From positions 1,062,655-1,126,654 of the forward strand of contig BCIC01000007.1 in NCBI GenBank assembly GCA_001599835.1: a DNA stretch of 64,000 bases, given 5' to 3'. The translations under genes and the position numbers were made by a program. This DNA comes from Thermoascus crustaceus (taxonomy: Eukaryota > Ascomycota > Eurotiomycetes > Eurotiales > Thermoascaceae). Numbering within the stretch: position 1 is the first letter of the stretch; every line of letters starts with the position of its first letter. Shown here one piece after another: positions 22,548-34,631 of the stretch. The notes below the pieces were generated by a model. The model worked only from the letters and a program-made list of their open reading frames with translations. It did no database searches and had not been told where the DNA came from.

Positions 22548-24382
22548 TATATGATGATCCAACGTCTTCACGAGCGTTTCACAGGAGGAATGTGGTATGT
22601 AGGCAGAATGAAGAGGTGGGCAGAAGGTCCAGGGAGGTTCCTTCGTCGACCTACACGTCCTTAAATAACGATAGATAGATACTTTTGGAGGGGGGGGCGG
22701 AGGGCGTGGGGAGAAATAAGAGGCTGAGAGCAGCAAATAGAGCGAAAGTGGAGCGGTCTGCGGACAAGCACCGGCTAGATAGACGTCTCCATGGCTACAG
22801 GAAACATGAGCATTCTCGAAAGACATGCACTAAACGTCAGACGGAGCGCTGAGAACGGAAAAGAAGGCGAAAGGAAGGGAAAAGAAGGATCGTGAGGCGT
22901 CTAGGGGAACTTGTCGATAGATGTATGGGAAACAGAGCGATGGGGCGTTTGAGAGAGGGAGTGTTTCAGGACGAGGGAAGAAGGAGAAGCAGCCAGGCGA
23001 CGACGGAGAAGGCTCAAGGCAGCATCGGTGGAAGGGGGGACGAGTGAGATATCGCAACGTCGAGGACGGTGGAGGATATTGGGTGGCGCAGGGAGGTGAG
23101 AGCGAGCGTCTCGGGGGCCTGGCGGTCTGTCGAGGCTGTCCGACGATACAGAGCAGAGAGCAGAGAGCAGACGATGCCAGCCCTGCGATGCTGCCCACTC
23201 ACCACCACCAGCCACGACAAGCCCCCCTGGCCAGCGTCATCGCCGTGACAGCCTGGACGGTGGGACTGGATCTGGCTGGCTGCTTCTCTTCGGATCGCGA
23301 ACAGAGTCCTCGTTGGCTGCGGCCGTGATACGCCTGCGACTCTTCCCAGTCCTCTCCTCGTGTCACTCCAACCCCGCGCCAACCGTCCGTGTGGCCGACT
23401 CATCCTCCATCTCATCCATCCCTTTTAGAGTCCCAGTACCAGACCGCCTTCGCACCTGTCATTCGGTCAAACGGCTCTGGGACATCGATATAACTCCCGA
23501 GGCTCGTTTTCATCTCGTCCATTCACCGTCATCCGCCTTCCCAGTGCGCTATCTGTCGGGTGACGACACACCACCAGCTTGACATGCCAAGCCGATCACC
23601 AGTTGACCATGGCCGTGCAGGCCTATTTCATCCCAATCCTGCAGGGTTTCGATCGCGGGCCTCTCATTTGCTTCTGTTTTTCTTCTTTCGACAGTTTGAC
23701 ACATCGTGGCGGTCGGTCCGACCAGTGATCTGCTGCTCCGGCGTGCGAGACGACAAGCGACGAGAGTGGCCCGGTTGGGACTGCCCACCGACCTTTGGCC
23801 CCAGCGTTAGCTTCGAGGCGTTCTGCAACCCGCGAGATGTCATCTCACATGCGACGATGCCTGGACGGGCTTCTTCGGATCGAGTGGAGCGCAGCGACGG
23901 GATCCTGCAGGGTGCAGCGGTGACCCCCTCCGATCGCGCTCGTCCTGGTCCTTGGGTTTTCGGCCCTAAGACCCACCAGCCTGTCCCTGGTCAACGGTTG
24001 TGCCCGGAGCGCTCTGGAAATCACCCAAAGTCGAACCATGTGGATGCACGGTCCGTTGCCGTGATACTTGACTTGACTATAAGCAGGGATCTCTGCGAGC
24101 GGCTAACCTACGGGCATTACCCGGGGAATAAGACGCGTTTTTTGGAATTCGCTCCCATGATCTGGTATAACCTAACCTACAGCCAGCACATGCTGCTGCT
24201 CTCTTTGCCTGATCGGCTAGCTGCTTTTCTCTCCCAAGTAAACAATTATCCGAACTAATCACATTGCAGCGGAATCTCGGTACGGTAGCCCGTGAGACCG
24301 GCCTATCACCTCGAAACTTCTAGAGTCTGAAGAGGCGCGTTTTCGATCAGGCGTACCGTACCAGGGACAACTCATATCCATC

Positions 24383-24419
24383 CGTGAACCGTGAACCGTG
24401 AACCATAAACCATAAACCA
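24383..24419 (+). repeat. Heptamer tandem repeat (GTGAACC/ATAAACC)
   Basis: Three GTGAACC units are followed by two ATAAACC units at a 7-nt period. The two forms differ at two positions. No function is evident. Confidence 0.85.
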
Positions 24420-25083
24420 TGTTCGCAGCGGGCGGACATACCCGGACCATGTCATGTCCTGCCATGTCATGCCAAGTGCATTAATTGTGAGTTATTAATA
24501 ATTCTCTGCATCTGCATCGACAGGGGTCTGGATGAACCCTTGGAAAACCATCGGGAGTTAGATGAGATGAGATGTTTACTGTACGACGTGTTGAACCTGA
24601 CCTCTCTACTCTTTCCAGAGTACATACGTTACGTACTGTACTATGTACATGCTATGCTGCCTGCGTTCCGCAATCTCTGCTCTGACCGTGACATCTCGTT
24701 ATTACCAACTCAGGTAGAGTATGCGGAGATAGATAAGTAGATAGATAGATACCCAACGTCGAGCAAAGTTCGGGTACCTGACTGAGTCTGCACCACACTA
24801 CAGTTACTGTACAAAGTTTACCTAGCACGTACATAAGAACAGCTGGTCCGTGATAAAAAAAAACCTTGCTGCCTAGATAGAAACCCTATTCTCTTCATTA
24901 ATCATTACGCCCGTAGACACGAAGTCTTAAAGCTAGGTTAAAACTGACAGCCAGCGGTTCCATGGTTCCATTCCAGTACTAAGTTAGGTAAGGACCGCCG
25001 CCCGCGGATCACGGGATGGGTGCGCCTTTGAAGATGAAAATTTGGTTCGGAACGGACCGAGTAACCCCGAACCGTTAAATAAC

Positions 25084-25121
25084 TAACGTAACTAACTATG
25101 TTAACGTAGTTAGTTATGTTA
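25084..25121. repeat. Near-perfect inverted repeat, 15-bp arms
   Basis: Arms 25084-25098 and 25107-25121 pair over 15 positions with one G-T wobble, around the loop TGTTAACG. The arms are built from TAACTAAC-like units, so it may have arisen from a simple repeat. It is not followed by a T-run and is far from any gene, so a terminator role is unlikely. Confidence 0.8.
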
Positions 25122-26241
25122 ACTAACATACCAGGTCAATCTTGCTTATGTAATTCCTTGACACGAGCCGTGAGCCTGACTCATGTCATGACACGACACA
25201 TGGGTCTGCAGGATAACATCACCGAGCAGTCTACGTCCTCTACCACAGACTACAGAAAGCACCAGTAATATAGAACCATATAGAACCACGGACAGAGGTC
25301 ACCTGTTGGTACAGCAGGTAGGTACCTACCTGAGGCACCCAATATACACGCACGGCACATAAGCAACTTTTTTTACTATCAACAGGTATCACTATCACGT
25401 TGTGCTAGAAGACTACCTAGGTAGATAAATAGATAACCAGAAAATCAATGTCTGATTGCTGTACATGATATCGAATACCTTCTCCAGGGTCTTTTTTTTA
25501 TTCTTATCCTCGCACTTGATGGACCCTGCGCTGCGCCTCTGCCTGTCTGACCGCTAAGGTAGATATATCTACCAGGCTACCCTATGGTGGCAGCTTTTTT
25601 TTCTTGCAGAAATCATCTTTTAATTTCCCTTTTTTTTTTAAAAAAAAATTTTTTTTGACTCGTTGAGCACTAACTAACTAACCCTTGATGTTGTTTGAAG
25701 AATAATATCCCCCCTCTCCTCTCTTTCTTTATGAGATGATTTCTCGATTGCAAAATACCTGCCCTGTCTGTTCCTTCGGCTACCCTCAGCTCTACTACTC
25801 TATTATCTCACTGCAAGTTCAGCTTACATACACACTTACTAGACCCCTACGCCTACGTGGATAGAATGGTAGATCGGCAGGAAAAATAAAAAGTGAGTCA
25901 GAAAACAAAAAGAAATCCACGTCATTACTTACATTACATCGCATTTATCAGAAACTCATACACATATATACATCACATCACAGACATAGACAAGTTTCTG
26001 AGCATATGCCGTGGCACATTCCATAATATCGGGTCGTTTCCTCCAATTTCATCCATCCATCGTCAAAAATCATTTTCAAGGGTGCGCGGGGGGAGAAAAA
26101 AGAAAAAAAAGGGCAAAAAAGCAAAAAAAGAAAACAACCATATACTCCAAACATAGGGAATCAGAACAGAAACAAAAACAAAAAAAAACCAAATCAGCCT
26201 CCTCTCTTCAAAAGGCAAAGCCCTCAAGAAAGGGAGAAATA

Positions 26242-29200
26242 TCACCTCCTCCAAAACATCAGCTTCCCCGCCTTCCTCTTCACCGTCCACCACTTGTCCG
26301 TAAACCAGTCACCGATATCCAGACCAAAACCCGTACCCCCTCCATAATGATGATGCGACCCCAACGCACTCGTACTACCATTCACCCCGTTCAGACTCCC
26401 CAGTCCTGCATTATTGATATTACCCGCCGAGAACTTCATCTTACCCTCCGCGATCTTGTGGACCACGTTCAGGATGGCAAACGTCCCGGATCCGATGGCT
26501 CGGAATACCGCCAGCGCAGCGACAGACCACAGGATGATGCCCAGGTAGACGTTGTTGGTGGCGTGCTCGTAGCCGTAGGCTTCGGAGACGGCCATGGCGA
26601 GAACCATGTTCGCCACCATCCAGATGGACACCATGTAGGTACGCACGGCGCGGTAGTAGTCCTCCTGCATCTGGCTCTCCGAGACGGGGGGCTTGGGGAC
26701 CTCGAGACGGTCACGGAGATTACGCAGCGCCTCGTCGTAGCCGCTGTCGATGTCGAGCTGTTCCGACGGCATTTCGACCTCGACAGTGGAAGCACCCAGA
26801 GCACGAGCCGTTCCGAGATCCGTGTGCAGGGTGTTGTCTCCCTTCGTTCCCCAGGTCACATCGTGCGTGTTACAGAACGCGTACACCTGCAGGGTACAGA
26901 TGTAGCTGGGCAGCAGAGCGAAGTACTGCGCGGAGGAGGTGAACATGTGCCAGGGATCGAGATAGAGGAATGACATAAAGAAGTAGAGACCAATTGTGGA
27001 CATCACCGAGACGACGACGTTCGTGAACATGTTGTTACCGAGAGTCAACTGCGAGTCTGGATCGTTTCGATTGACCAGCTTCGTGATGACCATGTACAAG
27101 GCCGCAAACGTCATGTAGAACATAATAATACCGTATACGATCATTCCAGAAAGGAACATCTTTTTCGCACTGCGACGATATCAGCATCAATTCGCTGAAT
27201 AATACAACTCAAGAGAGTACTTACCCCTGCGGTCGATTGCCCATGGAGAGAATGAATTGCAGACACATGAGCACGACACAGGCATATCTCAACACGTTGA
27301 AGATATACTTCCCCATATTGTGGCCAAAGGGGTCGGTTTCCGGATCCGCCAGAGAACCCGCAATGAAATAGAACGCCAGATAGAAGTTCGCCTGTTGAGC
27401 TGTGTAAGCGCATAACCCTCCATCTCGGATCAAAGACGTGGCGCCACCTACCAGTCCAAAGTAAGTGAAAATCAACTGGAAGAACTGGTACACAAACTCG
27501 ATATGAAGGAGGATCTTCCGAGCAAGTGTGTGGTCGGTCTTCCAAATTTGACGGAAGTTGACAAGGGAGTAGACAGCCGCGAAGAAAGCACCATTGAGCC
27601 ATCTACGTCTCTGGGAGATAAACTCCGGGACCGTATCTGTGCACGACGTCAGCAGTTAGCAGTGCAAAGAATCAATGGATTTCAAAGACTGAAAGATACA
27701 TACCCGGAACGTCAGTCTCACCAACCGCACTCTTCACGAACTTCAAGACCCATCTCTCCTCCCTCTTCGCGACCAGCTCCCAGCAAAGAATACGGTCCTC
27801 AGCCAGGTACATATTCGCCGTGAAGACGTCGGCATCTTTGCCGTGCAGTGTCTCTCCCTTGAAGTACTGGCTCAAAGGCCCGTGGCCGGTCGAATCATTC
27901 TGCAAAGCATAGTAACGGTATGCACTCAGAGCACCGGGCAACACAGTAATGTACCCGAAGACAGACTCCAACGGCTTATCCAGGATGTTCGACATCTTGT
28001 ATTCAAAGTTCTGAGACGCAACCAATGGGTTCAACAGTCCCAGCCAACCTTTGCCTTTGCCAGCCTTGATCTCACCCGCCGCACCGGCAACATTAGAGTC
28101 CTGATCGAATGCCTTCCAAAGATGGTAGAGAGCCGTCGGAGCTGGCTTGGTCCCAACATCCAGAAGAATACAGACGTTCGGCTCCAGCGCACGACCAAAA
28201 GCGTTGAAGAACCACCGATGCGAATTGAGCTTCTTCAGGTTACGCTCCTTCAAACAGAAAATAACCTGGCAAGGAACGATTCCCTTCTCAGCTCCCTTGA
28301 ACTTCAGGTCCGAATCGAGGGACACCTGAGTGGTGTACTCATAAACGTGCGCTGTGACCTCCTTCTGGTTGACGATGTTCTTCGCAATGCCCTCTTGGTA
28401 GACACCCATAGCAGCGAGAGCGTTGAGGGTTCGAGGATGCACCTTCTGACGACCATCCGCAATGATACACACGACGATCTTCTGCCAACCATCCTTTCCC
28501 CAAGTTCGCGACTTGCTACGCGAACAGAAGTGGCTGATATTCCGCATAATACCGTGCATCGTCCGAGTAAAGTCGACCTCATTCTCGTTATACATCGTCA
28601 CACAGATAAAGAGTTCCGTTTCACGCGTCGTACTTCCAATCTGCTGGCGCAACTTGTATCCCCTGTCCACGAAGTCATCCGGATCGCAGGTGACCGCAGT
28701 ATACCGCATGTGTGTAAACTCGCGCGCGTCTCGTCTCGGGAGGAAACTGTGAAGAATGGTCGGAATCTTACACTCCAGCACCAGTTCACCGTTGATAAGT
28801 CGGACTTCTTTCTTCGTCATCTGCGCCTGCCGGACACCCCTGCGGACCTGCTTTCCCGTCGGAGCAGGGCCATAGTGCATGTTGACATTGGCCATACTTT
28901 CGCTCTCGGTGTAGTAATCGAGGCTGACCTTCCTCATCTCGTCTTCCTTTTCATCCATAACGGCGGTAGATTCGCTGTCGTATGTTTCGTAAGATCTCAC
29001 GCTCGTCCTCGTTTCACTTCTAGGATCATACGTCCTCGCTCCATCGCCGAAGGGATCCTCATTGTAGTTGGCGTCGCCAATGTCGATGCTCACCTCTGTG
29101 TCGCCAGATGGGGCCGCTGATCTAGCAAACAGTGGTGCTGGCGGCAGCGGTCGTCTCGGACTCCCCCCATACCTTGAGCTTGGAGTGCCTGGTCGGGGGC

Positions 29201-30194
29201 TGCCATTGATGTCTGCGGGTTCGTAGCCAGCACTCGAGACCGACGGTGGTGGAGGTGGCCGAGCCCAATCTCCGCGAGACGAGGGAGTCCATGGTCTCGT
29301 GGGTGAAGCCGGACGAGAAGCAAATTCAGAGTCTTCCGCGACGGAAGGGGGAGGCGGCATATGTGGAGGGTTACTAAAGCTCGAGCCTGGGTGGGTGCTC
29401 TGGTAAGAGATATTAGATCCTTGGCGCTGGTGCGGTTGGAAGTACCGTCTCGTCGGCGACACACTGCGAGGAACCTTGTCAGCATTTGTTTCTTGGGTGA
29501 ATGCTTCCTGTGGCAGTGGACGTCGGGTCAATGTCGCTGTTGAGGAAGGGGCGTTGACTGGAGCATTGGCAGGACGGGTGTGAGAGTTGGTGCCAGCAGA
29601 GGCATCATTTCTTGTGGACTGGTGAAATAGCGGCAAAGGCACGGTCAAACTGGGTATGTGATGGTTGTGTGGAGCAGCAACTGTATCATTGGCAGATCGG
29701 GTCTTCTGCGATTGATCGGTGACCTTATTTATTCTCAAGTCGGGTCCCTTTTCAGGCTCGACACTCCTGATCGTAGGGTTTGTTGTGGACGGGAGTGCGG
29801 GAAATGGTCCAGGGAGGGCAGAACTAGGAACCAAAGCACCGTTTGAAGCAGACAACTGTCCATCGGAAGGGGAAACCGCTGTGTTCTTTGCGACGGGTGC
29901 AGAAGCAGAAGAAGAAACAGGAGGCTGAGTATCACCAGGGGGAACGTACGGTCTCAAAGGCGGCGGTACCGGTCCGCTCTGGAAACCAGTGGTAGTACTC
30001 CCCAAGTCACTCAAGTCATCGTCGATATCATCCGTTTGAGGCAGCAGTCGCATCGTAGCTCCATGGTACCTTTGCGGAGAAGTGGTCGGTTCGTGATCGA
30101 TGAAGGACGACGTCTCGGAGAAAGGATATGCGGGCGGTTCATCTTCATAGATCGGTCCCGGCGGGGGGAAGTGGGACGGATTCGAGCGATCCAT
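26242..30194 (-). CDS. chsB: Chitin synthase, class III type, with a long N-terminal extension
   Basis: Chitin synthases polymerise UDP-GlcNAc at the plasma membrane for hyphal walls. Exons 27704-30194, 27225-27636 and 26242-27169 join across introns of 67 and 55 nt to give 1276 residues. The first ~480 residues are Pro/Ser-rich and disordered. The catalytic part then has FICVTMYNENEVDFTRT, LLDVGTKPAPTALY, the EDR motif (MYLAEDRILCWE) and the QRRRW motif in exon 2. At least six membrane helices follow, with WGTKG near THDVTWGTKGD. The sequence around KNIVNQKEVTAHVYEYTTQ matches class III enzymes (Aspergillus chsB/chsG) better than class I or II. Known class III proteins are about 900 residues, so the N-terminus is unusually long. 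The start ATG at 30192-30194 is the first of the open frame. Confidence 0.93.
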
Positions 30195-31576
30195 GGAACC
30201 TGGACTTGTTTATCGCGATCTCTCAGACCGTCAAGTCGCACATAGCCCTCGAGACAGGATGCGATCCGTGTTTAAACAGACGAGTGATTGCAGCGTTGCA
30301 GGTCGTTTGCAGGGTCTCAATGGGTCAATTTCTGAAAAGTCTTATCGTCAATGTTTGGGGTCGGGGTTCTAGTGGAGAGAACAATGCTAAAATAAAAACT
30401 CCAGATCAGACTTGGTCTTCTCCACGTTCTGTCTGCGTGAAACGCTCACTCACAGCGACGTCGGGTTGTTCTGTGACCAGCAACCCTAGTTGCCTCGTAG
30501 ATACCTAGGTAGATAGATAAGGACCGTAAACAATCGTATAGATCGATTGCAGTACAATGCAAGTGCTGAAGCAGGTCCGCACCCAATGCCAACGTGGTTG
30601 AAGACGGTCAGGACAAAGGAAGAGAGAGACAACGAAGCGTCTGGACAACAGAATCCGGTGGACCTGGGTACACTTTACAAGTGAGACGTGCGTCGCCTAG
30701 TAGCGGCGTGGGCCAACGATCCGATGTTTTAGTTGCTGGGCTGGCCTGGAGATGTGGGCGGCGGCGCAACGTCTCCACGGCAACGAACCCGAAACAACCC
30801 ACTCAACCACATGGACTGTGAGCAAGTGTTTTGTCCACAGGGCGAATCCAGGAACGAGGTATGGAGTAACTGACATGCAGAATTGTTCTTTTTATTTATT
30901 GTTAAATTAATATGTTGGCCTATGAGGATTTGCGGATCCGCCACGAGGCACTGCTGCTGCTGGACGTACACATGGAACTACGGGTACCACCTTGGTTTCA
31001 TAGCAACCTAATCAACGATACAGACCAAAAATTGCATACAAATAAGCGCCCCCTTGCAGTTTCACCTGTCACATTTCATTGCCTTAAGACGCGGCCGCCA
31101 AAGTTCGAACAAGGACTCACAATTAAGTATTGAGAGGGGAGGGTATCGCCGGCTTGCAGAAGCCGATCATATGCAATTTCAAGTCAAGTAGCGAAAGAGA
31201 CTATGTCTATGGCTGATGAAACAAAGGAATCATCAGAGTAATACACCTGGTATATGCAGACATGATTTCTTTTTCATGTGGTCGACAAGACCCCCCTTGG
31301 TAAGCTGAGCGGTGATGTCCATCTCGAAAGTAATCATAATGACATTGTAGTGTTTTGAGTTTTCACTTTTTTCCTTTTGTCGCATAATTTTCATGACTAA
31401 CCAATCCAAGTTTTTTTTTTTGAAAAAGCAATAAAGAGCAATGTTTTCGAATATTGACAGTGAAAGATTGGCGTCGTTTTCAGTTTTGTCGAGATTCCGC
31501 CATCAAATACCTATTCCTATCACTCCATATACATTTTCTTTTTCTCGATCTTGAAGACCAATATCTGGCTTGATGT
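30195..31576. other. Intergenic region, chitin synthase promoter
   Basis: The first several hundred bases upstream of 30194 should hold the chitin synthase promoter. The part before 31577 is the 3' flank of the DUF1774 gene. Open frames here are short and not protein-like. Confidence 0.5.
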
Positions 31577-32625
31577 TTAGTGATCGTCGAGCAATGGCTG
31601 GCGCTCACGATCCGTGGCTTCTGGCTCGACGATGCGTCTGAACAGGACGTCGCGGTTGGCGTACTTGGTGGTCGAGATGTAGAGAGATCCGACGAAGAAG
31701 ACGGCAAAGATGGTAAATGCGAAGATCCACTGTAGTGCAATGATCTTGATGGCGAATTGCTTCAGCGCGAGAGCTGTTCCCAGGGTCAGTGCATCATCCC
31801 CTTCGTCTTAAAAATATTTTATCGGGTTCAACTTACAGAGCGTCAAGAAGCTCAGCGAGTATCCCAGGATATAGTCCTGGTTAACAAGGATATGGAAATA
31901 TCCAACTACGAACAGCACCCAGATGAACACGTTCGCGACGATCCTCGCCGGCAGACTGTTACTGCCCACTGCGACGGCGCCGTTCCAGAAGAGCGCCGTC
32001 AACGTCCACGCGTAGGGTCCGGCAACGGCGGGGAAATGGACGAAGGCAGGCAAGGGACGATGGACCCAGTAGGCGGTGCTCTGGCTGAGGAAGTTCGCGG
32101 CCAGGATGACTTCGGCACCCCAGAAGTGGTTGCGCACCCAGAGCAAGATCCACGCGAAGACGAAGAGGTTGTTCAGGATGAAGTGGCTTGCGACGGTGGA
32201 GGCTGCATTGACTAGCGCAATGTCCTGGGAAAAGAGGTGCGCGACGTAGTTGAGCTGCGAGAGCAGGAGGAGGATCCTATCGGCGATATAGTCAGCAACG
32301 GCTATGACGTACTATAAAAGATATGACTGATTCAATCTCCGCAGAGACACAGTAAAGACGAATTGAGCCATTAAGAGAGATATCCTCACCAGTATATGCC
32401 CGTCACGATGGCGCTCTGGCTGAACGGGGTGATGTGCTTGTCACCCTGCTTCCAGAGCCTGTGTCCATTCTCGATGTCGTCGGGCTTATGCACGGAATAG
32501 TAGATGCCTACGACGAGGACGAGCACCCAGGAGAGCGGGACGAGAATGCGGTATGCGACGAGGGAATTCCTGCCATAGGCCTCGCGCTTGGCGAAGGGGT
32601 TGTCTACAAAGGGGGAGCTTGACAT
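31577..32625 (-). CDS. DUF1774-family fungal integral membrane protein
   Basis: This is a multi-pass membrane protein of unknown function resembling fungal DUF1774 proteins. Exons 32390-32625, 31837-32276 and 31577-31773 join across introns of 113 and 63 nt to give 290 residues. The N-terminus MSSSPFVDNPFAKREAYGRN precedes a first helix LVPLSWVLVLVVGIYYSV. A loop with HKPDDIENGHRLWKQGDKH follows. Several more helices come next, including FVFAWILLWV, ARIVANVFIWVLFVVGYFHI and WIFAFTIFAVFFVGSLYI. The C-terminal tail is hydrophilic (TDRERQPLLDDH), ending in a di-leucine-like RQPLL motif. Seven or so helices can be counted. Splices restore the frame exactly. The family call rests on overall pattern. 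Confidence 0.75.
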
Positions 32626-34631
32626 CAGTCACAAGAAATGGAGGAACATGAGGCAGCACAGCGGGGTAGAAGCAATGTATACAGGGTCAACGGGAGTCTC
32701 ACAGAAACCCATGATGAATCAGGGCCGCCCTGCAGCTCGTCTTCAAACTATTCAAACGAGATTATGTAGATCGAGCAGGCCGATTCGCTCCACTCCGCGA
32801 GCAGAAGTGTGAGGTCAGGATCGTATCTTGGAAGGAACAGAGCTTCGAGCTCCAAGATCAAGAAAATAAGAAGCGATCACAAACCAGCTCCCTCCAAGAA
32901 GGACAGAGGAAAGAGAAAGAAAATCAACTACAGGCAGCAGCCCAAGAGCGTTATGTACCTACCTAACTTCACCGGAGGAGGGGGGGGCGAAGCACCAATC
33001 CGGCTCATCCTCCAGGGTTTAAAAAAAAAACACATGGCGAGCGACCATGTCGTAACACCCCCTCCCGCCCTCTTGCTCTCCCGCATGGAGTATGTAATGT
33101 AACCGGGATGTCGCGGACAAATAGGAGCGCTCGGCACCCCCGGTCTCTATCCCCGCATTCGTCTCAAAAAGGCTCTCCTGACGACTTGGCTGTTGCTGCC
33201 ATGCAATGCCAAAGATCTCCTGTTTTTTGATACGTTGATGGGGACGTGGAGTAGAAGGCATCGTGTCCGTGCGTCAATGTCGCTGGCTTGCTCTGCTCGC
33301 ACGAGTCTGAAGAGGGATAGGAGGGCAACAGCGCAGGGTTTTGCGTTGGGTTAGGTAGGTACTGTACAAGGTACTACTATGGATAGTAAAGTAGTATGCT
33401 ATCCTAGAAGCGAAGCACGGATGGGTGTGGACCTCATGGTCTGACATCGGACGAACGATTCAAGGACATGGATTAGCACATGTGCGACTAATGTACTGCA
33501 GATCGCGTCGTTTCTCTCCCCGCGCAGGTTATTACCTCATAGCGGTACTGTACATGTACAGTACGTTATCAGTACTTAGTAGCACAGTAGTCCGTGACTT
33601 GTCACCAGAAAGAGGAGCCGGTGCTACCTAAAACACTTAATCGGTACTTATGACCTATGTACACATACCCAACCGGCTACAGGTTTCGGGGTCTCATTTC
33701 CTGGATGTCTTGGATGTACATGTACATCAGAGTATACCTCCGAAACTTGTACCCGGTTTCTCCAACGGCCCAAACGCGCCCAACCAGCCACCTAGCTAGC
33801 CTCCATCCCATGCAGCAACATGGCACACATCCCATCTCCATCTCCTGACCCGTCACGCTGATCAGGCCCTCTTTTGGCCTCTTTCCGCTGATACTGAAAC
33901 AAAAAACTTTCTCACAGTGACGACCGACTTGTCACCCTGTCGTCATACATTATCTACGCACGTTTTCCTTCCAATTCCGGGCCGGAGTACGGAGTGAGGT
34001 CAGCTAGCGCCTTTTACCTGCAGCTGGCCTTAAACGCCATCTTCTGTCATCTGTAGGGACTTAGGTAGGATCCACCATGCATCCAGTGACGGATTCGGAA
34101 AAAGGGTCAGCAGATCAGTTTCCCCCCCCCCCCCCCCCCCCCCCCTTCTTCTAAACCTTTTCGCTTGTGTCAAAGTTGCGTCCAGCTCCTATGTGCGGGG
34201 TGCATAACGTGCTAGGTGCTAGATGCAGGACGTGGCACTCCCTACATCCTACTCCTCTAAGGACGATACAGTAGAGGCATCTATATTTAAGAGACGGCTA
34301 TGATCGACCTAGGGACATTCCTGACCTGTACAAGGTCCTGCATACTTCCGTACGTCCATGCATCCGTCACCAAGGTCCCTAGGAGGTATAGTACTTCCAT
34401 TCATATGAAGATGCGGAGGGCGAGGGAACAAACAGGACGTTGAGCAATCTCTTCTGCTCTTCAGTCCAGGTGGACAACGTGGCTAGTAGCCTCCTGGAGT
34501 AAAATGTTTGTCTTGTCCTCATACAAGCAGTATATTCCATAAAGTGCCATAACAATAGGTCATAAAAAAGATCCAAAATCACCAACGGAGCAATTATACT
34601 GTTTGTTCATCTTATTTGAAGAGCCGTGAAA
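32626..34631. other. Intergenic region of 2 kb with a long C tract
   Basis: It contains the DUF1774 promoter side and the 3' flank of the Hal2 gene. Palindromic GTAC/TACC-rich motifs recur around 33350-33620, and a 24-nt C run is at 34122-34145. No gene is recognised. Confidence 0.5.
34122..34145 (+). repeat. Poly-C tract of 24 nt
   Basis: The longest homopolymer in the window, in intergenic DNA downstream (3' side) of the Hal2 gene. Runs of this length are prone to length error. Confidence 0.97.

Larger units (their letters stand above)
22548..26241. other. Intergenic region of 3.7 kb with simple and inverted repeats
   Basis: It lies between the start of the 419-residue protein gene and the 3' end of the chitin synthase gene. 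It contains heptamer repeats (24383-24419), GATA-type microsatellite (around 24725-24750), an inverted repeat (25084-25121) and a long T/A block (about 25626-25660). A 232-codon open frame at 23560-24258 (plus) has low-complexity and Arg/Pro-rich segments and no family match, so it is not called. Confidence 0.5.

Noticed and set aside
23560..24258. 232-codon open frame on the plus strand
   Set aside because: It starts in low-complexity sequence, has no recognisable domain or consistent protein character, and lies in a repeat-bearing intergenic region.
27843..29120. 425-codon open frame on the plus strand inside the chitin synthase gene
   Set aside because: It is antisense to the conserved catalytic region and has no family resemblance.
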